18,522 bases of DNA from Candidatus Woesearchaeota archaeon. Its GTDB lineage: Archaea; Nanoarchaeota; Nanoarchaeia; Woesearchaeales; JAGVZT01. The notes under the pieces were generated by a model. It saw nothing but the letters and a program-made list of their open reading frames with translations. It searched no databases and was not told the DNA's origin. Positions 5,421 to 11,762 of this stretch are shown piece after piece. Where the stretch lies: contig JAFCGF010000036.1 in the NCBI GenBank assembly GCA_017608295.1, forward strand, positions 1-18,522, in the 5' to 3' direction. The position numbers and the translations under genes were made by a program. Positions within the stretch are counted from its first letter, which is position 1. Each line of letters begins with the position of its first letter.

Positions 5421-6234
5421 GAGCGAACAGTTGGACTTGACAGTGACGAAGCCGGAGCCAAACAAAGAGTTGGAGCAGGCAGTAGCGCGCATTATTAAAC
5501 CAGTGCAAATCACCGAAGCGGCTAACATGCTTGAGCTGGCGATTGACAAGAACCTGAACGTCGATGCCATAGAGCGGATTGTTGCGATGTGCGAGCGCGA
5601 GCGGGCTGACCAGAGGCGGCAAGCGTTCTTCGCGGCGATGACCGACTTTCAGGTTGAGATGCCTACACTCGAAAAGGCGAAGCCGGTGTGCGACAAAGGC
5701 GGCAAAGAGCTTTGGAGATACGCGCCAATCGACGATATTGTAGTGCTCGTTCAGCCTGTGGCGCATAAATATGGTTTCTCGCACAAGTTCGATACGTCCC
5801 CAGTAGAGAACGGCGTTCAGGCAACCTGTATCATCAGGCATATTCAGGGCCACACCGAAAGCACAACAGTGTTCATGCCTTATACAGAGGGCCAGCACAC
5901 CAACGCTGCGCAGAATAGGGGCATCATCATCACATACGCCGAGCGGTACGCCTACCGCGCAGCCTACGGGTTACAGGCGGCAAAGGACACCGATGCTATG
6001 CCCAACGGTGAGCCGCCAGCCACGATCACCAAGGAGCAGGTTGACAAGTTGACCGCGCTGATTAAGGAGGCGAACTCGACGCGGGAAGAAGTCCTGAAAT
6101 ACGCAAAGGTCGACGCGCTGAGCAACATGAGCGTGGACTCTTACGAGAAGGTGCGGACCGGGTTGAATAAGCGGGTCAAGGCGCACGAGAAGATCAAGAA
6201 ACAAGAGGAAGAGAACAAGGGGATCGGGAAATGA
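5404..6234 (+). CDS. erf: ERF-family single-strand annealing recombinase
   Basis: The ATG at 5404 follows AAAGGAACGGAC. The 276-residue product has the ERF signature: QAFFAAMTDFQVEMPTLEKA (73-92), GGKELWRYAPIDDIVVLVQP (99-118), HKYGFSHKF, TCIIRHIQGHTESTTVFMP (141-159), then NAAQNRGIIITYAERYAYRA (167-186). These match phage P22 Erf-like proteins, which anneal complementary single strands exposed by a partner exonuclease. A basic, Glu-rich C-terminal tail (about 205-276) probably binds partners. The YqaJ-type exonuclease is two genes downstream and SSB lies further on, the usual phage recombination set. Confidence 0.93.
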   Translation: MTAPNESEQLDLTVTKPEPNKELEQAVARIIKPVQITEAANMLELAIDKNLNVDAIERIVAMCERERADQRRQAFFAAMTDFQVEMPTLEKAKPVCDKGGKELWRYAPIDDIVVLVQPVAHKYGFSHKFDTSPVENGVQATCIIRHIQGHTESTTVFMPYTEGQHTNAAQNRGIIITYAERYAYRAAYGLQAAKDTDAMPNGEPPATITKEQVDKLTALIKEANSTREEVLKYAKVDALSNMSVDSYEKVRTGLNKRVKAHEKIKKQEEENKGIGK

Positions 6235-6641
6235 AAGCCTGTGAGTTGGCAGAGGTGATTGCGGACCCAGAGTCCGGTTACGACTTTGACGATAAGATGG
6301 CCCTGTTTCGCAAGTTTGCACCAGAGCCTAGGGTGATGGAGTTTACTCTCTGGTGCGCACGGTTGGCAAACAGGGGCAAAGCGCCAAGGATAACCGAGTG
6401 CATCGACGCGCTTGAGGGCTTCTATTTCGGGGAGCATAAATACACAGCCGCCGAAATGACGGCGACGGAACAGTGCCGGACACGTCAAATGACGGAACAG
6501 AAACTTTGGTGGGAGTATTGGACGGCGGGTCTGGCGACAGAATGGACGGCGCAGCCGGAGGATGAACAAGCCGTAGACCGCCAAGCCATGCTCTGTAAAA
6601 TCACAGCAATACTGGACAAGGCTATGGAGGAATGCAAATGA
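6231..6641 (+). CDS. Hypothetical 136-aa protein inside the recombination module
   Basis: The ATG at 6231 overlaps the ERF stop by four bases and follows GGGGATCGGGA. The 136-residue product is predominantly helical with several tryptophans, including KLWWEYWTAGLATEW at about residues 91-105, and ends in a helix, KITAILDKAMEECK. I recognise no family. Because it lies between the annealing protein and the exonuclease, it may assist or regulate one of them, but that comes only from position. Confidence 0.75.
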   Translation: MKACELAEVIADPESGYDFDDKMALFRKFAPEPRVMEFTLWCARLANRGKAPRITECIDALEGFYFGEHKYTAAEMTATEQCRTRQMTEQKLWWEYWTAGLATEWTAQPEDEQAVDRQAMLCKITAILDKAMEECK

Positions 6642-7354
6642 CCGGACCTTTTGACGACACACCCATTGAACAGAAGTCGCTGGCTGAGCTGGGCGTAACT
6701 GGCGGTAGCGAAAAGGCCGTGGTCCTCATGTGCAAGCAGAACGAGGACGATTGGGAAAAGCTGAGGCTTGGTCTTGTCACCGCGAGCAAGGCAAAGGGCA
6801 TCGTCACGCCGACCGGCAAGCGGAATGAGGCCAAGACCTCACGCGACGGGCGGGAAGGGTATATGTGCCAACTCGTGCACGAGCGGCTTGCCAAGTACCG
6901 GCAAATGCAACCCGAAAACCGCATCATGGACAGAGGCCACTCGCTTGAGCCGGAAGCGAAAGGCTCCTACCAGTTGCAGACCGGACGCCTCCCGCAAGAT
7001 GTCGGGTTTGTGTACCAGGAAGCGGGCTCGCAATGCGGGTGCTCACCTGACGCGCTGTGCGCAGATCGTGGGCTGGAGGTGAAGTGCCCGATGGAAGTGG
7101 CGACAATCCGAATGCTTATGCGGCAAGCTGTTCCGCGAGAGTACGTTATGCAGTTGCAATTCAGCATGTGGGTAACCGGGTTGCCAATGTGGGATTTCTA
7201 TATGTACCACCCAGACCCCGGCATACCGACGCTGCTCATCACGGTCGAGGCCGATGAGAAGCTACAGACCGCGCTCGACGAGTACGTCCCTGAGTTTGTC
7301 GCGGAACTGACCGAGCTGACTGAGAAGATACGAGCAATGAGGGAGGGAGAATAA
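6638..7354 (+). CDS. YqaJ-type viral recombinase exonuclease
   Basis: Two ATGs are close; I choose 6638, seven bases after GGAGG (6626-6630) and overlapping the upstream stop, over 6632, which abuts the SD. The 238-residue protein shows the YqaJ/lambda-exonuclease-like nuclease fold: RLGLVTASKAKGI (43-55), GHSLEPEA with E104, SPDAL with D138, LEVKCP with E147 and K149, and QLQFSMWVTG with Q172. These are the expected metal-binding and catalytic residues. The enzyme would resect double-strand ends to give single strands for ERF. It is close to family length and looks intact. Confidence 0.93.
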   Translation: MTGPFDDTPIEQKSLAELGVTGGSEKAVVLMCKQNEDDWEKLRLGLVTASKAKGIVTPTGKRNEAKTSRDGREGYMCQLVHERLAKYRQMQPENRIMDRGHSLEPEAKGSYQLQTGRLPQDVGFVYQEAGSQCGCSPDALCADRGLEVKCPMEVATIRMLMRQAVPREYVMQLQFSMWVTGLPMWDFYMYHPDPGIPTLLITVEADEKLQTALDEYVPEFVAELTELTEKIRAMREGE

Positions 7355-7355
7355 A

Positions 7356-7577
7356 ATGGCAACCGAAATAAAAGCGAGTGCGAGTGGCGGAATTGGGTTC
7401 ACAGGACTGTTGGCTATCGTGTTCATCATCCTCAAGCTGACGGGCAAGATAGCGTGGTCATGGATATGGGTACTGGCCCCGCTGTGGATGCCGCCATGTC
7501 TGGTCGTTGGCGTGGTACTAATCGGCTTTATTCCCTATGCGATTATCTGCACGGCGAAAAGAAAGAGAGGCCGATAG
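7356..7577 (+). CDS. Two-pass membrane protein, Fragile-X-F (Tmem_185A-like) type
   Basis: The ATG at 7356 lies one base after the exonuclease stop and follows GGGAGGGAG. The 73-residue product has two hydrophobic helices, at about 16-30 and 47-66, with the phrase LKLTGKIAWSWIWVLAPLWMPPCL between and within them. 'FILKLTG.I.WSW.WVLAPLW.P' is the hallmark of the small phage proteins annotated as transmembrane Fragile-X-F proteins (PF10269). The C-terminus is basic and probably cytoplasmic. The function in phages is unknown. The TAG shares its last base with the GTG of the next gene. Confidence 0.88.
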   Translation: MATEIKASASGGIGFTGLLAIVFIILKLTGKIAWSWIWVLAPLWMPPCLVVGVVLIGFIPYAIICTAKRKRGR

Positions 7578-7933
7578 TGAAGCGAGACAGCACCGAAAGC
7601 CTGCTCCGTTGCGCGCTGGACACCTACAAATACTGGGCAAACCTGGACACGCACGGCGCGTGGTTCAAGTGGGCTACCGGGTTGCATGAGTACCGGAGCG
7701 AACTGGCTGACAACAAGGCTATGATAGCCGACCTCGACTGGGTGTACTACACGGACCAGGCCCGCGAGAATGCACGCCGGGCAATGAAGACGTGCGAGGA
7801 GCGTGGTCACTTGGTAACTGGCCGGGCACTCTGCGCGAACACCGCGAGCCGGGCTGCGGCAAAGACCGCGCTTGCTACGTGCGACGCGCAGGCCACGGAC
7901 GAAGCGAACGGAGAGAGCAATCATGAATGCTGA
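7577..7933 (+). CDS. Hypothetical 118-aa protein, GTG start
   Basis: I choose the GTG at 7577: it overlaps the upstream TAG by one base and follows AGAGAGG at a good distance. The in-frame ATG at 7454 lies well inside the preceding gene. The product, beginning VKRDSTESLLRCALDTYKYW, is helical with many Trp and Tyr residues in its first half and Ala-rich in the second. It contains four cysteines. Its last residues TDEANGESNHEC are encoded by a junction sequence that recurs at the end of the next gene. No family is recognised. Confidence 0.7.
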   Translation: MKRDSTESLLRCALDTYKYWANLDTHGAWFKWATGLHEYRSELADNKAMIADLDWVYYTDQARENARRAMKTCEERGHLVTGRALCANTASRAAAKTALATCDAQATDEANGESNHEC

Positions 7934-8143
7934 GCGGGCTACAAAGCTGACTAAGGGGTGCGTTGTGGTGATGGCGGGAAGGTCGGGCATGCCGGGATAT
8001 GGCAATGCCCAGTGCGTCCAAGAGGTCTGCGAACCGCTTGGTACGGTTTCTTTGTACGGCCATAATGAGTACTACAACATCCGCGACATTAACAAGATTG
8101 TTGAGTATCCGATTCTCCCGAATCCAGGGGACGAAGCGAACGG
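7897..8143 (+). repeat. 15-bp direct repeat at two successive gene ends
   Basis: GGACGAAGCGAACGG occurs at 7897-7911 and 8129-8143 and is followed in both cases by a GAG-rich SD and then ATGAA (7923 and 8153). In the frames of the upstream proteins both copies encode DEANGE. The two proteins that end with it are otherwise unrelated in length and sequence, so the match belongs to the junction. Confidence 0.8.
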
Positions 8144-8156
8144 GGAGGGAGCATGA
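7923..8156 (+). CDS. Hypothetical 77-aa protein
   Basis: The start at 7923 is chosen over an in-frame ATG at 7872 because GGAGAG at 7910-7915 lies seven bases upstream. The 77-residue product has a Gly-rich centre, VVMAGRSGMPGYGNAQCVQE, followed by beta-rich sequence and the tail PGDEANGEGA. There are no membrane segments or known motifs. The overlap with the upstream gene is 11 bases and with the next gene four. Confidence 0.7.
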   Translation: MNAERATKLTKGCVVVMAGRSGMPGYGNAQCVQEVCEPLGTVSLYGHNEYYNIRDINKIVEYPILPNPGDEANGEGA

Positions 8157-8515
8157 ACTACCGAAGAGTTGAAATGGACGCCGAGGGGTCAACGGAGCCG
8201 GTCAATTACGTGGGCGTCCACCCGCTCCAGTGGGGAAAGACTGACCGCCCCGAATGCGGTTTCGTAGAAGAGGAATCACAACGGATCAAATTCGGCACAT
8301 GGATTCCGGTTGCCGAGCGGTTGCCGGACAAGGACGCGCTTTACATTGTTTGCGCACCGTCGGCAGATCCAGACAGGCCCATGCTCAGTATTGCATGGTA
8401 TGACCCGAGGGGCTTCGGCTGGTCCCTGCTGGCCGGAGTATGGATTGAGGCGCTGACCCACTGGATGCCGATGCCTGAGCCGCCGAGCGTGGTTTACACA
8501 AAGGACGGCCAATGA
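8153..8515 (+). CDS. DUF551 domain protein
   Basis: The ATG at 8153 follows GGGGAGGGAG and overlaps the upstream stop. The last 75 residues fit DUF551 (PF04448): WIPVAERLPDKDALYIVCAP, AWYDPRGFGW and the closing THWMPMPEPP, which is its best-known signature. The first 45 residues are variable. DUF551 proteins are common, short and uncharacterised in phages and prophages, often in early or accessory regions. The stop is followed by the promoter that precedes the replication gene. Confidence 0.88.
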   Translation: MNYRRVEMDAEGSTEPVNYVGVHPLQWGKTDRPECGFVEEESQRIKFGTWIPVAERLPDKDALYIVCAPSADPDRPMLSIAWYDPRGFGWSLLAGVWIEALTHWMPMPEPPSVVYTKDGQ

Positions 8516-8535
8516 AACTTTCTTGCACTTTTTTC

Positions 8536-8564
8536 TTGCGGACCTGCGCGGAGGGTGGTATCCT
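8536..8564 (+). promoter_or_regulatory. Probable promoter for the replication region
   Basis: TTGCGG (8536-8541) and TATCCT (8559-8564) are separated by exactly 17 bases, and each matches the sigma-70 consensus at four of six positions. A T-rich stretch lies just upstream (8526-8536). It sits 21 bases after the DUF551 stop in a 187-base gap, so transcription would start near 8571, leaving a leader of about 130 bases before the replication gene. The elements are seen; promoter activity is inferred. Confidence 0.5.
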
Positions 8565-8618
8565 TGTCATATTGGATGAGGAACAGCTACCATGATGTGC
8601 CCTAAACCAAAACAAACG

Positions 8619-8687
8619 AGTCCCGGCTCTCACATGCCTAGTGCATCGTGTGTTCTCTCATCCAGACAGGGCCGGGATTCATTTTTT
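8619..8687 (+). terminator. Long-loop hairpin with U-tract in the replication-gene leader
   Basis: AGTCCCGGC (8619-8627) pairs with GCCGGGATT (8671-8679), nine pairs with one G-U, and is followed by CATTTTTT to 8687. The 43-base loop holds a smaller hairpin, CACATG (8631-8636) with CATCGTG (8644-8650). The stem plus U-run looks like an intrinsic terminator, but it stands between a promoter and the replication gene, so attenuation is possible. GCCCT (8599-8603) could pair with AGGGC (8668-8672), which overlaps the terminator stem, giving an alternative antiterminator. It could equally end transcription from the left. Confidence 0.45.
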
Positions 8688-8702
8688 GTGGAGGATGGGG
8701 CC

Positions 8703-9521
8703 ATGAAGCACAAACCGTGGATGAAATTCTACTGCCAAGACTGGTTGGGAGATCCACACTTGCGGGCATGTTCTGCGGCTGAGCGAGGCATCTTAATGGA
8801 CCTCGTTTGTCTTGCACATAGCGGCACACCTTACGGCTATTTGACGAACGGTGGGCACTCGCTCGATGTCGAGCTGCTGTCAAAAGTGCTCCGGTTGCGT
8901 GTAAACTCACTGCAAACTCGCATACAACACCTGCTAGAAATGGGACGCTTGGGCATCACGGATGATGGTACTTACTACATCCCGCGCATGGTGCAACAGG
9001 CTCAGCGCGACGCACTTGCGAGCAAACACGGCAAGCAAGGCGGGAACCCGGCCCTTAAGGGTACTGATAACCGTGCCCTTAAGCCAAGGGATAAACCAGA
9101 GGCAGAAGCAGAGGCATATACAGAGCCAGAAGCAGAAGCAGAGGCAGAGGCAGAGAAGGGCAACGCGGCACAACGACCACATACGAATTGGAAAGCTATC
9201 GAACTCAGATGGAACGAAATAGCCAAGGCAAATAACCTGCCGACCATTTCCAAGATGACCGACCTGCGCAAGAATCACTATCAAACCCGCCTGCGCCAGA
9301 GCCCGGACCTATGGGACACCCTTGCGCGGGAGTTGCCGGATCTTGACGACTTCGTCCACGAGGGCACTTGGTTCTGCTTCGACTGGATTATGAAGTCTGA
9401 GACAAACCTGCAAAAGTTGTCCGAGGGCAAGTACCGAAAGGGCGCGGGACTGGCAGACACCGGATACCAGAACAGCATCATACCGAGCCGCAGAGACGCG
9501 GAGAAAGGGCAGGACACATGA
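8703..9521 (+). CDS. Phage replication initiator/organiser with DUF1376-like N-terminus
   Basis: The start is the ATG at 8703, eight bases after GGAGG (8690-8694); an in-frame ATG at 8592 lies in the structured leader. Residues 5-100 resemble the DUF1376 winged-helix region, with WMKFYCQDWLGDPHLRACSA, ERGILMDLVCLAH and YYIPRMVQ. A low-complexity linker (residues 132-152, many Glu-Ala repeats) follows. The C-terminal domain at about 162-245 has NLPTISKMTDLRKNHYQTRL, FDWIMKSETNLQKLSEGKY, typical of phage O-like and loader-type proteins. The role is probably origin recognition and helicase recruitment. Confidence 0.88.
   Translation: MKHKPWMKFYCQDWLGDPHLRACSAAERGILMDLVCLAHSGTPYGYLTNGGHSLDVELLSKVLRLRVNSLQTRIQHLLEMGRLGITDDGTYYIPRMVQQAQRDALASKHGKQGGNPALKGTDNRALKPRDKPEAEAEAYTEPEAEAEAEAEKGNAAQRPHTNWKAIELRWNEIAKANNLPTISKMTDLRKNHYQTRLRQSPDLWDTLARELPDLDDFVHEGTWFCFDWIMKSETNLQKLSEGKYRKGAGLADTGYQNSIIPSRRDAEKGQDT
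9051..9157 (+). repeat. Repeat-rich linker DNA within the replication gene; candidate origin
   Basis: GCCCTTAAG occurs at 9051-9059 and 9075-9083 in the same orientation, and the first copy is part of a perfect 10-bp palindrome (9052-9061). From about 9100 to 9157 the DNA is a run of six-base units GCAGAG/GCAGAA that encode Glu-Ala repeats. In lambda-type phages the origin lies in the linker region of the initiator gene, so these repeats are a candidate origin. The repeats are visible; the origin role is inferred from position only, and the Glu-Ala run could simply be a protein linker. Confidence 0.4.
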
Positions 9522-9715
9522 CCATACTGGAAGACGCGAGGAGTATCGGCGCAATATACTGCGCAGACGGGCGCGAGATTAAAGTGGGCGGTGATGGCGT
9601 CACGCGAATTGAAGCATACGGTGAGCGCGGCCAGCCGTGGTTTATGATTTTGCAGGGCGAATATATTTGGCAACGGTGCAATGGTGTCTTGATCGAGCGG
9701 GTGCTGTACCTATGA
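9518..9715 (+). CDS. Hypothetical 65-aa protein
   Basis: The ATG at 9518 overlaps the replication-gene stop by four bases and follows AAAGGGCAGGA. The product is 65 residues of beta-rich sequence, with GAIYCADGREIKVGGDGVTR and a Trp-Phe pair before a final hydrophobic strand. No family is recognised. It is coupled on both sides, so it belongs to the replication operon. Confidence 0.7.
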   Translation: MTILEDARSIGAIYCADGREIKVGGDGVTRIEAYGERGQPWFMILQGEYIWQRCNGVLIERVLYL

Positions 9716-10320
9716 GCGAAATACCGCAATGGCCGTATATCCTCGAAACAATCTGGGGCGTCAAGCTGTCGCAGAAACTTGATTCCAGCGGCAAGTCCGA
9801 GTGGCAACGCTGGCAGGAGGAACTGAGCCGGGAGATTAGCGGGCTGTACGACGAGGATATCTGTGAGGCTATCCGCATGGCCGCAGATGACCGAGGCACC
9901 AAGCGGTACGGCAAACCGACAGTACGCGATATGCGGATATGGATATTCACACTGTTCAAGTCGCGGCGCGGCGAGACGCCTGACGACAGCAACGTACCCG
10001 AGCATGTGACGATACTTGGCGGCTCTGACTGCGAGCACATCACGCGGGAACAGACCACCATGAGCGCATTGAAGCGGGAGATAGGGCTTGCACCCGAGTC
10101 CGACGAAATGTGGGCCATAATCTGCAAGCCATCGAATCCGGCGCAATGTGTTGCACTAGAGGAGCATGCGCGGTCCGTGCTGCCATCGTTTCAGAGGCCA
10201 GACCAGAGCGCGGGCCTAGGGCTAATGGTTGCGCTGGCAGAATTGGGCTACGACAAGGGCAAGAGTCAACGTACAGATGTAATACCCGCCGGGCAGGCAG
10301 ATGCCGAGCCGGGATTTTAG
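9712..10320 (+). CDS. Hypothetical 202-aa protein of the replication operon
   Basis: The start at 9712 is chosen from the four-base overlap with the upstream stop; no good SD is visible, so initiation is probably by coupling. An in-frame ATG at 9637 is inside the previous gene. Residues 1-85 are helical and Trp-rich, with WQRWQEELSREISGLYDEDI and a basic segment KRYGKPTVRDMRIWIF. The C-terminal part resembles no domain I know, and no Walker A or B motif is present. Phages commonly put a helicase loader after the initiator, so that is a positional possibility only. Confidence 0.75.
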   Translation: MSEIPQWPYILETIWGVKLSQKLDSSGKSEWQRWQEELSREISGLYDEDICEAIRMAADDRGTKRYGKPTVRDMRIWIFTLFKSRRGETPDDSNVPEHVTILGGSDCEHITREQTTMSALKREIGLAPESDEMWAIICKPSNPAQCVALEEHARSVLPSFQRPDQSAGLGLMVALAELGYDKGKSQRTDVIPAGQADAEPGF

Positions 10321-10334
10321 GAGGCGAGACGAAG

Positions 10335-10502
10335 ATGAGTAACTCTATAAATTCGTTTGACGTGACAGAACGCAACCTATCATTTTGGCGACGGCTTGCC
10401 ATCTTGTTGACTGGCAAAGTTACCATATCGGCTCCGTGGTGGCTACTCATGGACGCGATCAAGAGAGACAATGCACACAAACCTACAACACAGGGAGACT
10501 GA
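10335..10502 (+). CDS. Hypothetical 55-aa protein
   Basis: The ATG at 10335 lies 11 bases after TAGGAGG, where the TAG ends the previous gene. The 55 residues include a hydrophobic stretch, FWRRLAILLTGKVTISAPWW, which could be a membrane-associated helix, and end KPTTQGD. The end of the gene and the next SD belong to a junction sequence that recurs three more times in the following 700 bases. No family is recognised. Confidence 0.65.
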   Translation: MSNSINSFDVTERNLSFWRRLAILLTGKVTISAPWWLLMDAIKRDNAHKPTTQGD

Positions 10503-10503
10503 A

Positions 10504-10668
10504 ATGAACTGCGCAATTCTGGATATGCACACATTGAAGGTTACGAAGTTCGCAACACGAGACGAAATGAAGAACGCGATTTGCGACCTGATGAGTCGGC
10601 ACCGAGTGGTCAAGGCGTTTGTCTACCACGCAGCAGAGGCGACTTGGACGGAAAGTGAAATTGCGTAG
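10504..10668 (+). CDS. Hypothetical 54-aa protein
   Basis: The ATG at 10504 follows CAGGGAGACTGA, six bases after the SD, and lies one base after the upstream stop; an in-frame ATG at 10471 is inside the previous gene. The 54-residue product begins MNCAILDMHTLKVTKF, looks like a small alpha/beta protein and ends in an acidic tail. No family is recognised. Coding status rests on the strong SD and the tight placement. Confidence 0.6.
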   Translation: MNCAILDMHTLKVTKFATRDEMKNAICDLMSRHRVVKAFVYHAAEATWTESEIA

Positions 10669-10691
10669 ACCGACAACCAAAGGAGACCGAA

Positions 10692-10937
10692 ATGAGCATC
10701 ACGCACCAACAACATCTGGCGCTGGAGGGCATGTATCTAAAGTATGGCCCGGCGGGCATTATCAAGTCAGACGCCGACGAGGACATCGGGACGTATTGGG
10801 AACTCGTGCGTGCGGGCTACTTAAAGAATCTCGCTCTGCTGGTGGGCAATGCCGACTGGCATTTCATCTTGACTCCACAGGGCCAGAAATACACCCAGAC
10901 GCAGTGCAAATCGACAACACAAGGAGATTCAGAATGA
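10692..10937 (+). CDS. Hypothetical 81-aa protein, possible winged helix
   Basis: The ATG at 10692 follows AAAGGAGACCGA. The 81 residues contain LALEGMYLKYGPAGIIKSD, WELVRAGYLKNLAL and then WHFILTPQGQKYTQTQ. This arrangement, helices followed by 'GYL' and then a strand and 'LT..G..Y', is typical of small winged-helix proteins, though no specific family matches. It could bind DNA. The C-terminus STTQGDSE overlaps the SD for the next gene. Confidence 0.65.
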   Translation: MSITHQQHLALEGMYLKYGPAGIIKSDADEDIGTYWELVRAGYLKNLALLVGNADWHFILTPQGQKYTQTQCKSTTQGDSE

Positions 10938-11146
10938 GAGCTTGCGCAACAATAGCAATCGCAGGAGCCATCGGAGTAATCGCAATCTGTGCCGCAGTAG
11001 TGTTCTGTCGGCACATGAAAGAGACCACCACGCGAATGTCCATTACAACCCATACTACGCACAAGGACGCTAACCAAGTCTATGGAATGAATATGCCCGC
11101 CGAAGATGTTGTGACGGTGTGGGAATATCAAACACAAGGAGACTGA
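10934..11146 (+). CDS. Small exported or membrane-anchored protein (70 aa)
   Basis: The ATG at 10934 follows AAGGAGATTC and overlaps the upstream stop by four bases. Residues 4-26, CATIAIAGAIGVIAICAAVV, are a hydrophobic helix preceded by one Arg, fitting a signal anchor with the remainder outside the cytoplasm. The rest is Thr- and Asp-rich and ends WEYQTQGD. Two cysteines lie within or near the helix, but there is no clear lipobox. No family is recognised. Confidence 0.65.
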   Translation: MRACATIAIAGAIGVIAICAAVVFCRHMKETTTRMSITTHTTHKDANQVYGMNMPAEDVVTVWEYQTQGD

Positions 11147-11147
11147 G

Positions 11148-11543
11148 ATGAGCCAAGGCTACAACAAAGTGATTATGATCGGCAACCTGACCAAAGATCC
11201 CGTAGTGCGCAACACGCCGAACGGTAAGACCGTGTGCGAGTTCGGGCTGGCGGTCAACGAGAAATGGGGCGGCGAAACCCGCACCTGTTTCATTGACGTG
11301 GACGTGTGGGGCAAGTCCGGTGAGGCGTGTGCGCACTACTTGAGCAAAGGCGTGCCCGTTCTGATCGAGGGCAATCTGCGGTTCGATACCTGGGAAAAGG
11401 ATAACCAGCGTCGGACCAAGCACAGTATCAGCGCGTTCAACGTGCAGTTTTTGGGTGACAGCAAGCCAGCCGAGCGCAATGAGCCGGAGCCGAAGGAGCC
11501 TGACCAGCCGAAGAGTAGCGACGACGACGACCTGCCGTTTTAG
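11148..11543 (+). CDS. ssb: Single-stranded DNA-binding protein (SSB)
   Basis: The ATG at 11148 follows AAGGAGACTGAG. The 131-residue product has the bacterial SSB OB fold at residues 5-104: NKVIMIGNLTKDPVVRNTPN, VCEFGLAVNEKW, FIDVDVWGKSGEACAHYLSK and VLIEGNLRFDTW. A short linker rich in Glu and Pro then leads to the acidic tip DDDDLPF, the conserved C-terminal hook that recruits host repair and replication proteins. The linker is shorter than in host SSBs, as usual for phages. It would protect the strands made by the exonuclease and replication fork. Confidence 0.96.
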   Translation: MSQGYNKVIMIGNLTKDPVVRNTPNGKTVCEFGLAVNEKWGGETRTCFIDVDVWGKSGEACAHYLSKGVPVLIEGNLRFDTWEKDNQRRTKHSISAFNVQFLGDSKPAERNEPEPKEPDQPKSSDDDDLPF

Positions 11544-11561
11544 CGGAAAGGAAGATACGAG

Positions 11562-11759
11562 ATGGCAGAGGGGCGAATAATGAAGGTTAAGATTGTGGCG
11601 GTAGTGGACGCGGACGACTTTCTGCAAAGCTACTTCTACAAGAACTGCAAGCACAACCGCAAGGCGGGGTGCAAGTGCTGTGGCGAGTGCCCATTTAAGC
11701 TGGGTATTGAGCAATTCGAGGAAGTCTGGCGTGAAGAGCCGGAAGAAAAAGGAAGGTGA
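11562..11759 (+). CDS. Small Cys-rich, probably metal-binding protein (65 aa)
   Basis: The ATG at 11562 has a moderate GGAAGATACGAG site; an in-frame ATG at 11580 after GAGGGGCG is an equally possible start. The centre, NCKHNRKAGCKCCGECPFKL, contains five cysteines and a His within 16 residues, a small zinc-binding pattern. An acidic helix follows. The protein probably folds around one metal ion, with nucleic acid or protein binding as possible roles. The stop is followed closely by the next gene. Confidence 0.7.
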   Translation: MAEGRIMKVKIVAVVDADDFLQSYFYKNCKHNRKAGCKCCGECPFKLGIEQFEEVWREEPEEKGR

Positions 11760-11762
11760 CGC

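Larger units (their letters stand above)
10482..11150 (+). repeat. Four copies of one gene-junction/SD cassette
   Basis: Four successive starts (10504, 10692, 10934 and 11148) are preceded by versions of the same sequence, close to CCGACAACACAAGGAGACTG followed by ARATGA. They lie at 10482-10506, 10670-10694, 10911-10936 and 11127-11150. In three of them the cassette also encodes the end of the upstream protein, giving C-termini TTQGD, STTQGDSE and QTQGD. The genes between the copies do not look related to each other, so the repetition is specific to the junctions. Confidence 0.8.

Noticed and set aside
8512..8595. 27-codon frame after the DUF551 gene (MKLSCTFFLRTCAEGG...)
   Set aside because: The ATGA overlap and nearby AAGGA are suggestive, but the frame is covered by the T-rich promoter region and is very short. 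It remains possible but not supported enough to annotate.
8592..8702. Upstream extension of the replication protein to an ATG at 8592
   Set aside because: This stretch forms the hairpin and U-tract leader, while a strong SD sits eight bases ahead of the ATG at 8703, where the conserved domain starts.
9099..9157. GCAGAR run considered as a CRISPR-like or phase-variation repeat
   Set aside because: There are no spacers, and the six-base unit cannot shift the frame, so it is neither a CRISPR array nor an on/off switch.
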